Numbered from the stretch's first letter, positions 1 through 6,352 are shown. The stretch: DNA of 6,740 bases from UBA1723 sp045642085 (GCA_045642085.1 JAZUIF010000053.1:1-6740), one strand, 5' to 3'. The notes: a model not told the origin generated them from the sequence alone. Numbers and translations: made by a program.

Positions 1-82
1 CGAACAACGGCTTCCCTGCCAAGCATTGCTTGACTATCTCCTCTCGCATTCTTACGAATTCTTCTGTTTCTTTTGTGTCCAT
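1..82 (-). CDS. IS256-like transposase, N-terminal fragment (cut by window edge)
   Basis: The leftward frame opens with ATG at 82-80 and is still open at base 1, giving 27 residues that begin MDTKETEEFVRMREEI and end in LAGKPLF. The short charged helical start followed by 'GKPLF' resembles the N-terminus of IS256-family (mutator-type, DDE) transposases, where a 'GKxLfGkdG' motif follows the first helix. The catalytic DDE domain would lie outside the window, so activity cannot be judged. Upstream lies only a short A-rich leader and a candidate terminal inverted repeat, which is the expected layout for the transposase end of an insertion sequence. The family call rests on a short stretch recognised from memory; the open frame itself is clear. 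Confidence 0.6.
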   Translation of the reverse strand, partial: MDTKETEEFVRMREEIVKQCLAGKPLF

Positions 83-113
83 ACTTCTTTAACGTTTTTG
101 TTTCTTTTTTATT

Positions 114-140
114 GTATGACACAGTTTAATTTACAGTCTC
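114..140 (-). repeat. Candidate terminal inverted repeat of the insertion sequence
   Basis: Read leftward from 140, the segment begins GAGACTGTAAATT and continues to a TGTGTCAT block. Tips rich in 'CTGTxxA...TGTG' are typical of IS256-family ends. The partner repeat is outside the window, so this rests on resemblance and on its position about 30 bases ahead of the transposase start. Confidence 0.4.
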
Positions 141-148
141 AAAGTAAA

Positions 149-169
149 GGCGACTCACAACGAGCCGCC
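149..169 (-). terminator. Hairpin terminator after menE
   Basis: GGCGACTC (149-156) and GAGCCGCC (162-169) flank a 5-base loop. Read on the minus strand the stem is GGCGGCTC/GAGTCGCC, eight pairs including one G:U, with A6 before it and TTTACTTT after it. On the plus strand the same position becomes an A:C mismatch, although a better T run (T6) follows. It lies about 48 bases past the menE stop, so its main role is probably to end the leftward transcript. It may also stop transcripts travelling rightward. Confidence 0.7.
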
Positions 170-216
170 TTTTTTCTTTATTGATGAATGATACATATTT
201 GTTCACTCTGCATTTA

Positions 217-1275
217 TCATTTATCATTCAGCATTTTCTTCACCTCTGCCCTAGCGATCTTTCCACTCTCCGTTCGTGGCAAATGTAGGATATAAAATAC
301 CTCCTTAGGTATCTCGTATTTAGATAACGTTGACGCTGACGTTAACGTTAACGATCCTTCTTCTCCTTCTATCACCAAAACCAATTTCTCTCCAAGTTTT
401 TCATCTGGTTTGGATGAGATGGCAAAATCTGCGTGGATAACATTGGCTAATTTCGCCTCAATCTCCTCAATCTGCAGTTTGATTCCTCCCGAACAAACAA
501 CATTATCTTTTCTGCCAAGTATTCTAAACGAATGATCGGACCTCATCTCTACATTATCATTGGTGTGGAGCGTCTCAGCACATAGGTGTGGAGCATTGAT
601 TACCAATGTCCCAACGTTATTTGAACAACCACAAGTGTCTTCGTCTTTGTTTTCGTCAACGTTAACGTTAACGTTCTCCATCGGAGTAAAATAATCGCTT
701 CTTGACGATCCGTTGATTCGACGCATGGCGATATGTGAGAGTGTCTCTGTCATTCCGTATGTGGCATAAATCTCATTAGGTGCTGAACTGTATGCCGACT
801 CTTCACTACGGCTGATAGCTCCACCTCCGATTATCACCTTACGGATGTCAAAGAAACGGTCTTTATTATCTCTGTAGGAATTATAAACCTGCAATGGCAC
901 CATCGCTGCGAAATCAATATGTCGCTCTTCATTCTGCAAAGGATTGCTCGACACATCACCGATAAGCAGATTCAATCCGCCCACAATGGCTCGCACCACC
1001 ATCATCTTGCCTGCAATGTAATTGACTGATAAACAAAGCAAAGCAGTATCGCCAGGCTTTAGTCCAAGATAATCCAATGTCATTCTTGCACTCGCCACCA
1101 TACGTGATTTCTCAGCCACAATCAGTTTGGGTACACCTGTTGAACCAGAAGTATGGAGATTGACCGTGGGGGAATCAGAAAACCATTCAATGAGGAATTC
1201 TCGCACGCTTTCATTCTCAATCTCATTGAGATTTTCACGAGTATATGTTTTGTTGTCAATTGTGATTGTATTCAT
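217..1275 (-). CDS. menE: o-Succinylbenzoate-CoA ligase (MenE-like, AMP-forming)
   Basis: A 352-residue member of the ANL adenylate-forming superfamily. MenE converts o-succinylbenzoate, ATP and CoA into o-succinylbenzoyl-CoA in cytoplasmic menaquinone synthesis. Visible motifs are the phosphate loop TSGSTGVPK (residues 42-50), YGMTET (173-178), the hinge-region GRKDN (254-258) and a C-terminal PRTESGKIAR with the expected catalytic lysine at 339. The compact length fits Bacteroidota MenE rather than longer acyl-CoA synthetases. I chose ATG 1275 (MNTITIDNKTYTR). An in-frame ATG at 1332 would add 19 residues encoded by the palindromic repeat (GLKPTPT) and is unlikely to be used. Two loops, residues 201-207 and 307-317, are made of a hexanucleotide repeat. 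It is the last gene of the leftward run, and no other men gene is present. Another acyl-CoA ligase role is possible but less likely. Confidence 0.85.
   Translation of the reverse strand: MNTITIDNKTYTRENLNEIENESVREFLIEWFSDSPTVNLHTSGSTGVPKLIVAEKSRMVASARMTLDYLGLKPGDTALLCLSVNYIAGKMMVVRAIVGGLNLLIGDVSSNPLQNEERHIDFAAMVPLQVYNSYRDNKDRFFDIRKVIIGGGAISRSEESAYSSAPNEIYATYGMTETLSHIAMRRINGSSRSDYFTPMENVNVNVDENKDEDTCGCSNNVGTLVINAPHLCAETLHTNDNVEMRSDHSFRILGRKDNVVCSGGIKLQIEEIEAKLANVIHADFAISSKPDEKLGEKLVLVIEGEEGSLTLTSASTLSKYEIPKEVFYILHLPRTESGKIARAEVKKMLNDK
325..356 (-). repeat. TTAACG hexanucleotide repeat inside menE (copy A)
   Basis: On the coding strand this reads TTAACG, TTAACG, then the diverged units TCAGCG and TCAACG. 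It encodes LTLTSAST (around residues 309-316), just before the C-terminal domain's last conserved block. Copy number changes would keep the reading frame. Confidence 0.6.
655..680 (-). repeat. AACGTT hexanucleotide repeat inside menE (copy B)
   Basis: Three tandem AACGTT units followed by GACG encode NVNVNVD (residues 201-207). They are followed by an acidic, cysteine-containing stretch (ENKDEDTCGCS) that looks like a loop insertion. It has the same hexamer as copy A but is read in another frame. Confidence 0.6.
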
Positions 1276-1294
1276 CAATAAAATATCTATGTCC

Positions 1295-1360
1295 GTAGGG
1301 GTGGGTTTCAAACCCATCCGCATTGTTATCATATCGGGCAGGTTTGAAACCTGCCCCTAC
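1295..1360. repeat. REP/BIME-like double palindrome between the oxidoreductase gene and menE
   Basis: Two inverted units of 25 bases (1295-1319 and 1336-1360) are separated by 16 bases. Each starts GTAGGGG from its outer edge and holds a near-perfect palindrome. Unit 1 is a 10-pair stem at 1299-1319 centred on C1309, with one G:T pair. Unit 2 is a perfect 10-pair stem at 1336-1356 centred on G1346. The units match at 20 of 25 positions, and all five differences fall in three facing base pairs that stay paired. Elements of this shape are scattered in many genomes and often give spurious 'GLKPAPT' or 'GFKPAR' peptides when translated, as here. It could protect or attenuate the transcript between the two genes. 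Confidence 0.75.
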
Positions 1361-1380
1361 AAGTGTCTCTGTGGTTAATT

Positions 1381-2928
1381 CTATTTTATTATTTTCTTCG
1401 CGACGTCGCGACCGCTCTTCAACGCGATTGGCAAACCACCTCCGGACACAGTCCAATGTCCGCATAGGAAGACGTTGGAAATACCTTTCACATTGCCGAA
1501 ACTGCGTCGTCCAATCGTCGGCATCCAACCCTGTGATGAGCCGTAAAGATTATGAGTGTAGCGATAATATGTCGCAGGAGTTGTGAGGTCTGAGACCTCA
1601 ATCTTATCCACGAAATCATTTCCGAAATGCTCCGACAGTTTTTGAATGGCCAACGCTGTGAATTCCTTCTTGATCGCTTCATAGCCAATTCTGTCGTTGG
1701 CTCGTTTATCTATCCAATAATCACCGTTTTGCGTCTGGAAGTAGACTGCGATGGTGCATCTGTCGTCGCCAGCTAAAGTCTCATCATAATTGTAGAGATG
1801 GACTTCCATTTTGTCGAATTGAGTACCGTCTGGCAACGAATATGGCTCAGTGTAGTAACGAAGAAAATGCGGATGATCTTTCATCCCGTCTTTCACTCCC
1901 AAATAAAGAATGCAATAAGAATAGAAGACGTCGCTCTTGGCAACCTCCTTATATTTTAATTGCGACGACGGGATATACTTCTCACCTAGTGCGTCAAACA
2001 TCGTCCAATGCCAGTCGGCGGCAGACACGACGTAGTCAGCGTCGATGATCTCTCCACTCTTCAGCTGAACACCTTTAGCCCTATGAGCACCGTCGTCTAC
2101 AATAATCTTCTCGACTGGGGAATTATATTTTATTACGCCTCCCGACTTCAAATAGCTGTCTGCCAAAAACTTAGCAAACGCTTCCGATCCACCTTTAGGA
2201 TATTTAGCCACGCCTAAATCAGCGTAACTCTGCACAAAGCATAGCAAATACATTGACATCTCTTTCTCGTAGAGATTCTTGATTGCCTCACGCAAAAATG
2301 GATTCTTGAATTTTTCTGCAAACGTATGAGTCGTGCCTTGCATAATGCCAGCGAAACGATATCTGAGATAGTGGAAGCCAAACTGATGCATACGGACTGT
2401 CATCTTAATGCCCCAAAACTTTATTTTCTGCCACAGATTTGCGTCGTCGGCAAGAACAGGAGGAAGAATCTCCTGAAACTTATTCAAGCCTCTCACACAT
2501 GCCATCCACTTCTTAATCAGCGGAGCATCCTCAGGAGCTATATCTAAAAGATATTTTTCAAAATCATCAGTTTTGTTATAGAAATGGAAAATATTGGAGC
2601 CATATTTATCGGTAATATTAGACGCACGTCCGTGCATCTCTACGAGAGATTTAATTTCAAACTGAACACGTTCCTTATGTTCAACGAAGTCAATCTGCGT
2701 TAAATCAACGATTTCATTCCACATTGTGTGAAATGAGCTGCCTTTCTCCGCTCCCAACAGCCAATGCATACAACCGTTGAAAGAGTAACCGCCTCTGCTC
2801 CACCCCGTGCATAATCCGCCGGGAGTCATGCCACTTTCATATATGACAGTTTGGAAACCATTTTTCTGCAAATGGATTCCACACGACATTCCGGCAACAC
2901 CAGCTCCGATTATGCAAACCTTCTTCAT
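1381..2928 (-). CDS. FAD-dependent oxidoreductase, phytoene desaturase / retinol saturase-like (COG1233 type)
   Basis: A 515-residue flavoprotein. The N-terminus MKKVCIIGAGVAGMSCG carries the Rossmann GxGxxG (residues 8-13) with the adenosine-ribose acidic residue at E31, followed by the PGGLCTGW segment usual for amine oxidase/CrtI-like enzymes. The last 34 residues (GISNVFLCGHWTVSGGGLP...) form the C-terminal FAD-contacting motif of the same family. No signal peptide or obvious membrane helix is seen. The family includes carotenoid desaturases and isomerases and retinol 13,14-reductases; the substrate here is unknown. An in-frame TTG at 2937 exists, but ATG 2928 fits the family start and leaves a 10-base gap after the upstream stop, implying co-transcription. 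It contains a 17-base palindrome at 1584-1600. The family call is firm and the reaction is not. Confidence 0.8.
   Translation of the reverse strand: MKKVCIIGAGVAGMSCGIHLQKNGFQTVIYESGMTPGGLCTGWSRGGYSFNGCMHWLLGAEKGSSFHTMWNEIVDLTQIDFVEHKERVQFEIKSLVEMHGRASNITDKYGSNIFHFYNKTDDFEKYLLDIAPEDAPLIKKWMACVRGLNKFQEILPPVLADDANLWQKIKFWGIKMTVRMHQFGFHYLRYRFAGIMQGTTHTFAEKFKNPFLREAIKNLYEKEMSMYLLCFVQSYADLGVAKYPKGGSEAFAKFLADSYLKSGGVIKYNSPVEKIIVDDGAHRAKGVQLKSGEIIDADYVVSAADWHWTMFDALGEKYIPSSQLKYKEVAKSDVFYSYCILYLGVKDGMKDHPHFLRYYTEPYSLPDGTQFDKMEVHLYNYDETLAGDDRCTIAVYFQTQNGDYWIDKRANDRIGYEAIKKEFTALAIQKLSEHFGNDFVDKIEVSDLTTPATYYRYTHNLYGSSQGWMPTIGRRSFGNVKGISNVFLCGHWTVSGGGLPIALKSGRDVAKKIIK
1584..1600. repeat. 17-base perfect palindrome within the oxidoreductase gene
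   Basis: TGAGGTCT and AGACCTCA flank a single G at 1592. The core AGGTCTGAGACCT differs from the REP core AGGTTTGAAACCT (1340-1352) only by one pair of facing substitutions. It encodes EVSDLT in the protein, so it could be coincidental. Confidence 0.4.
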
Positions 2929-2938
2929 TGTATGCAAT

Positions 2939-4543
2939 TTAATTCATATCCATCATCTTCCAGCACGCCACTTTGCGTGTCTTCTCATCGAACACAATGC
3001 CGATGGAATGGACCTCCTCGCTTTCATTTTTGTACTTTTCAGCATAGCCTTTCTGCCTCAACTGCTCAATAGCCTCGTTTAGAAGTTCCATCTTCTTCGA
3101 CTCGGGATCAGCCTCATCTTTATTCAACATCTTCAGTTCAAACACAAGAGCCATCTTTGCCGTTTGAGCCACTATATCGACGCGTTGGCTTGCCTCCATA
3201 ATCTCGCACTGGTTTGGAATACCGAAGAGGCAGAACAAAGTGCGGAGATGGTTGCGAAAATAGCCCTCCGTGATTTCACCAGCGTTCTCGTATGGGATGC
3301 CAGAGAAGAAATAGCACACCTTCTCCATGAAAGCATTGACATTCTGATTGTTAAGATCATCTGACAAAGAAATCAACAAAGGATTAAGGGAGAAACTAGA
3401 GTTTCTCTTTAGACTCAGAATGTTTTTATACCAACTGTCGCGGATCTCAATATTAGGGAAATCGTATCTAATAATCCACTTCGTAGGGGAATATTTTTTC
3501 CATTCAGCTATGGATAGATACCCAGTTTGAAAAGCGACACTTTGTAATTTCAAATCGTCCAGGTCATATTTGTAATCATTCTCATCCAACATCCACTGCT
3601 GAGTGATGTCATTCAACTCGAAAGGATTGTTTCTTACCATATCCAGTAAGAATCTCGGTGTGCCTGTATTTATCCAATAGTTGTCAAAATCCTGCTTGTT
3701 GAAAAATTCTCCTATAGACACTGGGTTGTACACAGAGTCGCAGGCTCTTACAAATCTGACTCCGTTATAGTTCAATTTTAAATTATGAAGGAGTTCATCA
3801 CGACTCATTTCTAATTCAGAAGCAGCGGCATCAATATGCTCACAGAAGTTAGCTCTCATTTCGTCCTCAGTATAGCCCAACATAGTCGCAAAGTTTTTGT
3901 CTCTTGTCAAATCCTTAATATTATTGGCTCCAGAGAAAAGCGAGACATGAGCGAATTTAGTGACACCAGTGACGAAGACAAAACGCTCCTTATCGTTAGC
4001 GGATTTCAATCTTTGATAAAAATCAGCCATTAATTCAACGACCTCATTAGAATAAGGTTTGAACAAAGAATCAAGAATAGGCTTGTCGTATTCGTCGATA
4101 AGGACAACCACATGCTTCTTATATTTTCTATAAACCGAATCTATAAGATTGTCAAACATAGTTGGCACATCGGAATCCGCAATCTCGACATCCATATCTC
4201 TGCAAGATTTAATCAACTGCATCTTCATTGCCGATTCTATAGCTCCGACTCCCTCATACGATGATCCGCTGGCAAGATCCAGATGAATCACAGGATATGT
4301 CTCCCACACATCAGGAGCGAGACGTTCGATTTCAAGACCTTTGAACAGATGCTTCTTGCCCTGGAAGAAAGCTTTGAAAGTGGAAAGCAACAGACTCTTG
4401 CCAAAGCGACGTGGGCGAGAGAGGAAGAAACTCTTTTCTCCACTGCTCACAATTTTCCAAACATATCTGGTTTTATCCACATACATTTGGTTAGTTGAGA
4501 TCAAAGACTCAAAGTCAAAAACACTTGTTGCAATTTCTTTCAT
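2939..4543 (-). CDS. AAA-ATPase-like protein with C-terminal PD-(D/E)XK nuclease-like domain
   Basis: A 534-residue protein of the AAA-ATPase_like plus PDDEXK_9 architecture (Pfam PF09820/PF08011 type), expanded in Bacteroidota and of unknown function. The N-terminus has YVDKT (21-25), a Walker A-like RPRRFGKSLL (43-52), Walker B VVVLIDEYDKP (145-155, D150/E151) and the family motif FVTGVTKF (190-197). The middle shows NTGTPRFLL (292-300). The C-terminal nuclease-like core is D456, then E469-L-K471, with a QLRQKGY helix (494-500). All key residues are present, so the protein looks intact. The 'YDGY' motif of the rightward paralogue is YNGV here (259-262). An AAGGAAG stretch precedes the ATG. 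It heads the leftward run, from a TATCTTTG promoter. It may bind or cut nucleic acid; a role in defence or mobility is speculation. Confidence 0.85.
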   Translation of the reverse strand: MKEIATSVFDFESLISTNQMYVDKTRYVWKIVSSGEKSFFLSRPRRFGKSLLLSTFKAFFQGKKHLFKGLEIERLAPDVWETYPVIHLDLASGSSYEGVGAIESAMKMQLIKSCRDMDVEIADSDVPTMFDNLIDSVYRKYKKHVVVLIDEYDKPILDSLFKPYSNEVVELMADFYQRLKSANDKERFVFVTGVTKFAHVSLFSGANNIKDLTRDKNFATMLGYTEDEMRANFCEHIDAAASELEMSRDELLHNLKLNYNGVRFVRACDSVYNPVSIGEFFNKQDFDNYWINTGTPRFLLDMVRNNPFELNDITQQWMLDENDYKYDLDDLKLQSVAFQTGYLSIAEWKKYSPTKWIIRYDFPNIEIRDSWYKNILSLKRNSSFSLNPLLISLSDDLNNQNVNAFMEKVCYFFSGIPYENAGEITEGYFRNHLRTLFCLFGIPNQCEIMEASQRVDIVAQTAKMALVFELKMLNKDEADPESKKMELLNEAIEQLRQKGYAEKYKNESEEVHSIGIVFDEKTRKVACWKMMDMN

Positions 4544-4569
4544 TTTCTTCCTTCATTATTCCGACGTCG

Positions 4570-4599
4570 CAAAGATACTCAATTAATTCATAATGCAGA
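4570..4599 (-). promoter_or_regulatory. Bacteroidota-type promoter for the leftward run
   Basis: On the minus strand TATCTTTG (4577-4570) is an exact TAnnTTTG -7 box. A TCTG (4599-4596), three of four matches to the TTTG -33 element, lies 18 bases upstream. The predicted start near 4563 gives a leader of about 20 bases. The 8-base palindrome CGACGTCG (4562-4569) covers the predicted start and could be an operator. The -33 element is weak and tentative. Confidence 0.6.
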
Positions 4600-4605
4600 A
4601 TGTAG

Positions 4606-4642
4606 AATGCAGAATTGTCGAGACAAGCCAACGGATTGAGGA
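4606..4642 (+). repeat. Left copy of direct repeat flanking the rightward paralogue
   Basis: This 37-base segment matches 6263-6299 at 30 positions. The core from AATTGTCGA (4613) to the end matches at 25 of 30, and ATCAATA follows both copies (after five extra bases here). It lies upstream of the promoter of the 4718-6271 gene. Just left of it is a simple 'AATGCAGAATGTAG' run, a kind of sequence common between genes in this phylum. Confidence 0.6.
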
Positions 4643-4662
4643 TATATATCAATAATATTCAA

Positions 4663-4692
4663 TTTCTACTTCAAAAACTTTCACTATCTTTG
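4663..4692 (+). promoter_or_regulatory. Bacteroidota-type promoter for the rightward paralogue
   Basis: TATCTTTG (4685-4692) is an exact TAnnTTTG -7 box. TTTC (4663-4666) is a three-of-four match to the -33 TTTG element at an 18-base spacing. Transcription would start near 4699, leaving a leader of only about 20 bases without a clear Shine-Dalgarno site. A five-codon ORF (ATG 4704, stop TGA 4719-4721) overlaps the gene's start as ATGA. Confidence 0.6.
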
Positions 4693-4717
4693 TAGGTGTT
4701 AATATGCAAAGTATGCT

Positions 4718-6271
4718 ATGAAATATCCTATTGGAATACAGACTTTTCAAGATATAATTGAAGGCGGATACGTTTATGTGGACAAAACGGATCTTATTCA
4801 TAAACTTGTGGATGAGGGAAAATACTATTTCCTCAGCCGCCCGCGTCGTTTCGGAAAAAGTCTGCTTACCACTACTCTTGAGGCCTACTTCAAGGGAAAA
4901 AAGGAATTATTCAAAGGTCTTGCTATCGATTCTCTTGAAAAGGATTGGATTGAATATCCTGTATTTCATATCGACTTCAGCGCGGCAGACTATACCAATC
5001 CTAATATGGTTGCCGACAGAATGAATGTCTATTTGACTCAATGGGAAAAACAGTACGGGAAAAATGATGTTGAGACGTCATTAGGAGAACGTTTTTATGG
5101 TGTAGTCAGCAGAGCTAAGGAAGTGACTGGCAAAAAAGTAGTGATTCTGATTGACGAATACGACAAACCATTGACTGACACAATCGGTCGAACAGAAGTC
5201 CAAGATCAGAATAGAACCATTCTTCAAGGAATATATGGCGTCATGAAAAGAGCCGACCAATATATTCAATTCGCTTTCCTGACTGGAGTCACTCGTTATG
5301 GCAAACTTGGTATTTTTAGCGCAGCTAATAATCCGGATGACATTTCAATGGTTGAAGACTATGCTTCAATATGCGGTATTACAGATAAGGAGCTACACAT
5401 ATATTTTGATTCCGAATTACAATCTTTTGCTGACAAAATAAATATCAGCAAGGATGACATGTATGAAATATTAAAAAAGAAATATGATGGATATCATTTC
5501 TGTGCGAACAGTGAAGATATTTACAATCCTTTTAGTTTACTAGGATCGTTAAAATCAAAAGCTTTAGAAAACAAATGGTTCGCCACAGGTACGCCAACAT
5601 ATTTGGCAAAAATCTTAAAAGCCAAGAATTTTGATTTGACAAAGCTAAATGACGACGTGCCAACATCTTCTGAAGGCATGGCCTCTTTTGGCAATGGAGA
5701 AAATAACATTATTGCAGCGTTGTATCAAAGTGGATATCTGACAATCAAAAGCTATGAAGATGGCATCTATATGCTTGGTTTCCCTAATGAGGAAGTGGCA
5801 GATGGATTCCTTAAGTATCTTGCGGTTGAATTTGCAAGTAAAGATATCGATGAGTGGGATTATGATATTATCACCTTAAAAAGATTTCTGAAGAACGATG
5901 ATGTAGAGGGATTTATGCAACAAATGCAGTTTATCCTTTCGCAAATTCCATTTGAGAGCAATGATGTAAAACTCATTGAGGCAAATTTCCGCAACTTACT
6001 CTACTTAATGGTACGATCTACAGGAATCAACACTTCTGTTGAGTTTCCTGTGTCAAATGGCCGAATTGACGTTTTCTTCGAGACTAACAAACAAGTCTAT
6101 GTCATGGAGTGCAAACGAGACCAATCCGCAGATAAAGCCCTGGCTCAGATTGATATGAAGAAATATGCGCAGAAGATTTCTTCAAAGAACAAACCGGTTG
6201 TGAAAATTGGTGTGAATTTCAATACTGAGGAAAGAAACATCACTGAGTGGAAAATCGAATTTAATGCGTAA
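4718..6271 (+). CDS. AAA-ATPase-like protein with C-terminal PD-(D/E)XK nuclease-like domain (second paralogue)
   Basis: A 517-residue member of the same family as the divergent gene at 2939-4543, with the same domain order but clearly diverged sequence. Motifs are YVYVDKT (18-24), Walker A-like RPRRFGKSLL (41-50), Walker B VVILIDEYDKP (141-151, D146/E147), FLTGVTRYGK (187-196), YDGYHF (256-261), ATGTPTYL (289-296) and, at the C-terminus, NGRID with D451 then E464-C-K466 and the ALAQIDMKKYAQK helix (474-486). The D-to-E spacing of 12 residues is the same in both paralogues. ATG 4718 gives the family's usual start (MKYPIGIQTF). It is transcribed alone from a TATCTTTG promoter and ends before a strong terminator. 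Direct repeats flank it, and its stop codon lies inside the right copy. Function is unknown; the intact motifs argue for an active nucleotide- and nucleic-acid-binding protein. Confidence 0.87.
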   Translation: MKYPIGIQTFQDIIEGGYVYVDKTDLIHKLVDEGKYYFLSRPRRFGKSLLTTTLEAYFKGKKELFKGLAIDSLEKDWIEYPVFHIDFSAADYTNPNMVADRMNVYLTQWEKQYGKNDVETSLGERFYGVVSRAKEVTGKKVVILIDEYDKPLTDTIGRTEVQDQNRTILQGIYGVMKRADQYIQFAFLTGVTRYGKLGIFSAANNPDDISMVEDYASICGITDKELHIYFDSELQSFADKINISKDDMYEILKKKYDGYHFCANSEDIYNPFSLLGSLKSKALENKWFATGTPTYLAKILKAKNFDLTKLNDDVPTSSEGMASFGNGENNIIAALYQSGYLTIKSYEDGIYMLGFPNEEVADGFLKYLAVEFASKDIDEWDYDIITLKRFLKNDDVEGFMQQMQFILSQIPFESNDVKLIEANFRNLLYLMVRSTGINTSVEFPVSNGRIDVFFETNKQVYVMECKRDQSADKALAQIDMKKYAQKISSKNKPVVKIGVNFNTEERNITEWKIEFNA

Positions 6272-6299
6272 TTGTCGACACAAACCAACGAATTGGGGA
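6263..6299 (+). repeat. Right copy of direct repeat flanking the rightward paralogue
   Basis: This is the partner of 4606-4642, with the best match from AATTGTCGA (6270) to GGGGA (6299). It covers the last two sense codons and the TAA stop (6269-6271) of the upstream gene. Between the cores lie 1657 bases of repeat-to-repeat distance. CCAA...TTGG inside the copy could form a small hairpin. Confidence 0.6.
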
Positions 6300-6318
6300 A
6301 TCAATAGATGTTTACAAG

Positions 6319-6352
6319 AAAGCCTGCAGAATACTGGTATCATGCAGGCTTT
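6319..6352. terminator. Strong bidirectional hairpin terminator
   Basis: AAAGCCTGCA (6319-6328) and TGCAGGCTTT (6343-6352) form a perfect 10-pair stem. The intervening 14 bases hold a further ATAC/GTAT pairing. The stem supplies A's on one side and T's on the other on both strands, so it can end the rightward gene (stop at 6271) and the leftward gene whose stop is at 6388. Confidence 0.85.

Larger units (their letters stand above)
1..140 (-). mobile_element. End of an insertion sequence, probably IS256 family
   Basis: This is the transposase-proximal end of an element that extends left beyond the window. It contains the transposase start (82) and an A-rich leader, and ends near base 140, where the leftward strand reads GAGACTGTAAATT. 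The element sits directly beyond the terminator of the menE gene run. IS256-type elements usually make 8-9 base target duplications, so 141-148 (aaagtaaa) is the candidate target copy. This cannot be confirmed without the other end. The exact boundary is inferred. Confidence 0.5.

Noticed and set aside
181..230. TTATCAT tandem units after and across the menE stop
   Set aside because: Only two units are present; it is treated as simple sequence, not as a regulatory site.
1256..1586. Open frames on both strands (1256-1528 minus and 1323-1586 plus) with GFKPAR and GLKPAPT segments
   Set aside because: They overlap the oxidoreductase 3' end and the palindromic repeat. The peptides are translations of the repeat, with no family support.
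2929..2937. TTG start at 2937 for the oxidoreductase
   Set aside because: ATG 2928 gives MKKVCIIGAG, the normal distance from start to the FAD motif. The TTG adds three residues without support.
2807..3082. Two overlapping plus-strand open frames
   Set aside because: They are antisense to the end of the AAA-ATPase gene and the start of the oxidoreductase gene, and show no recognisable domain or promoter.
4581..4612. AT-rich 'AATGCAGAATGTAGAATGCAG' run as a possible CRISPR or iteron
   Set aside because: There are only two or three imperfect short units and no regular spacers; simple intergenic repeat sequence is the better reading.
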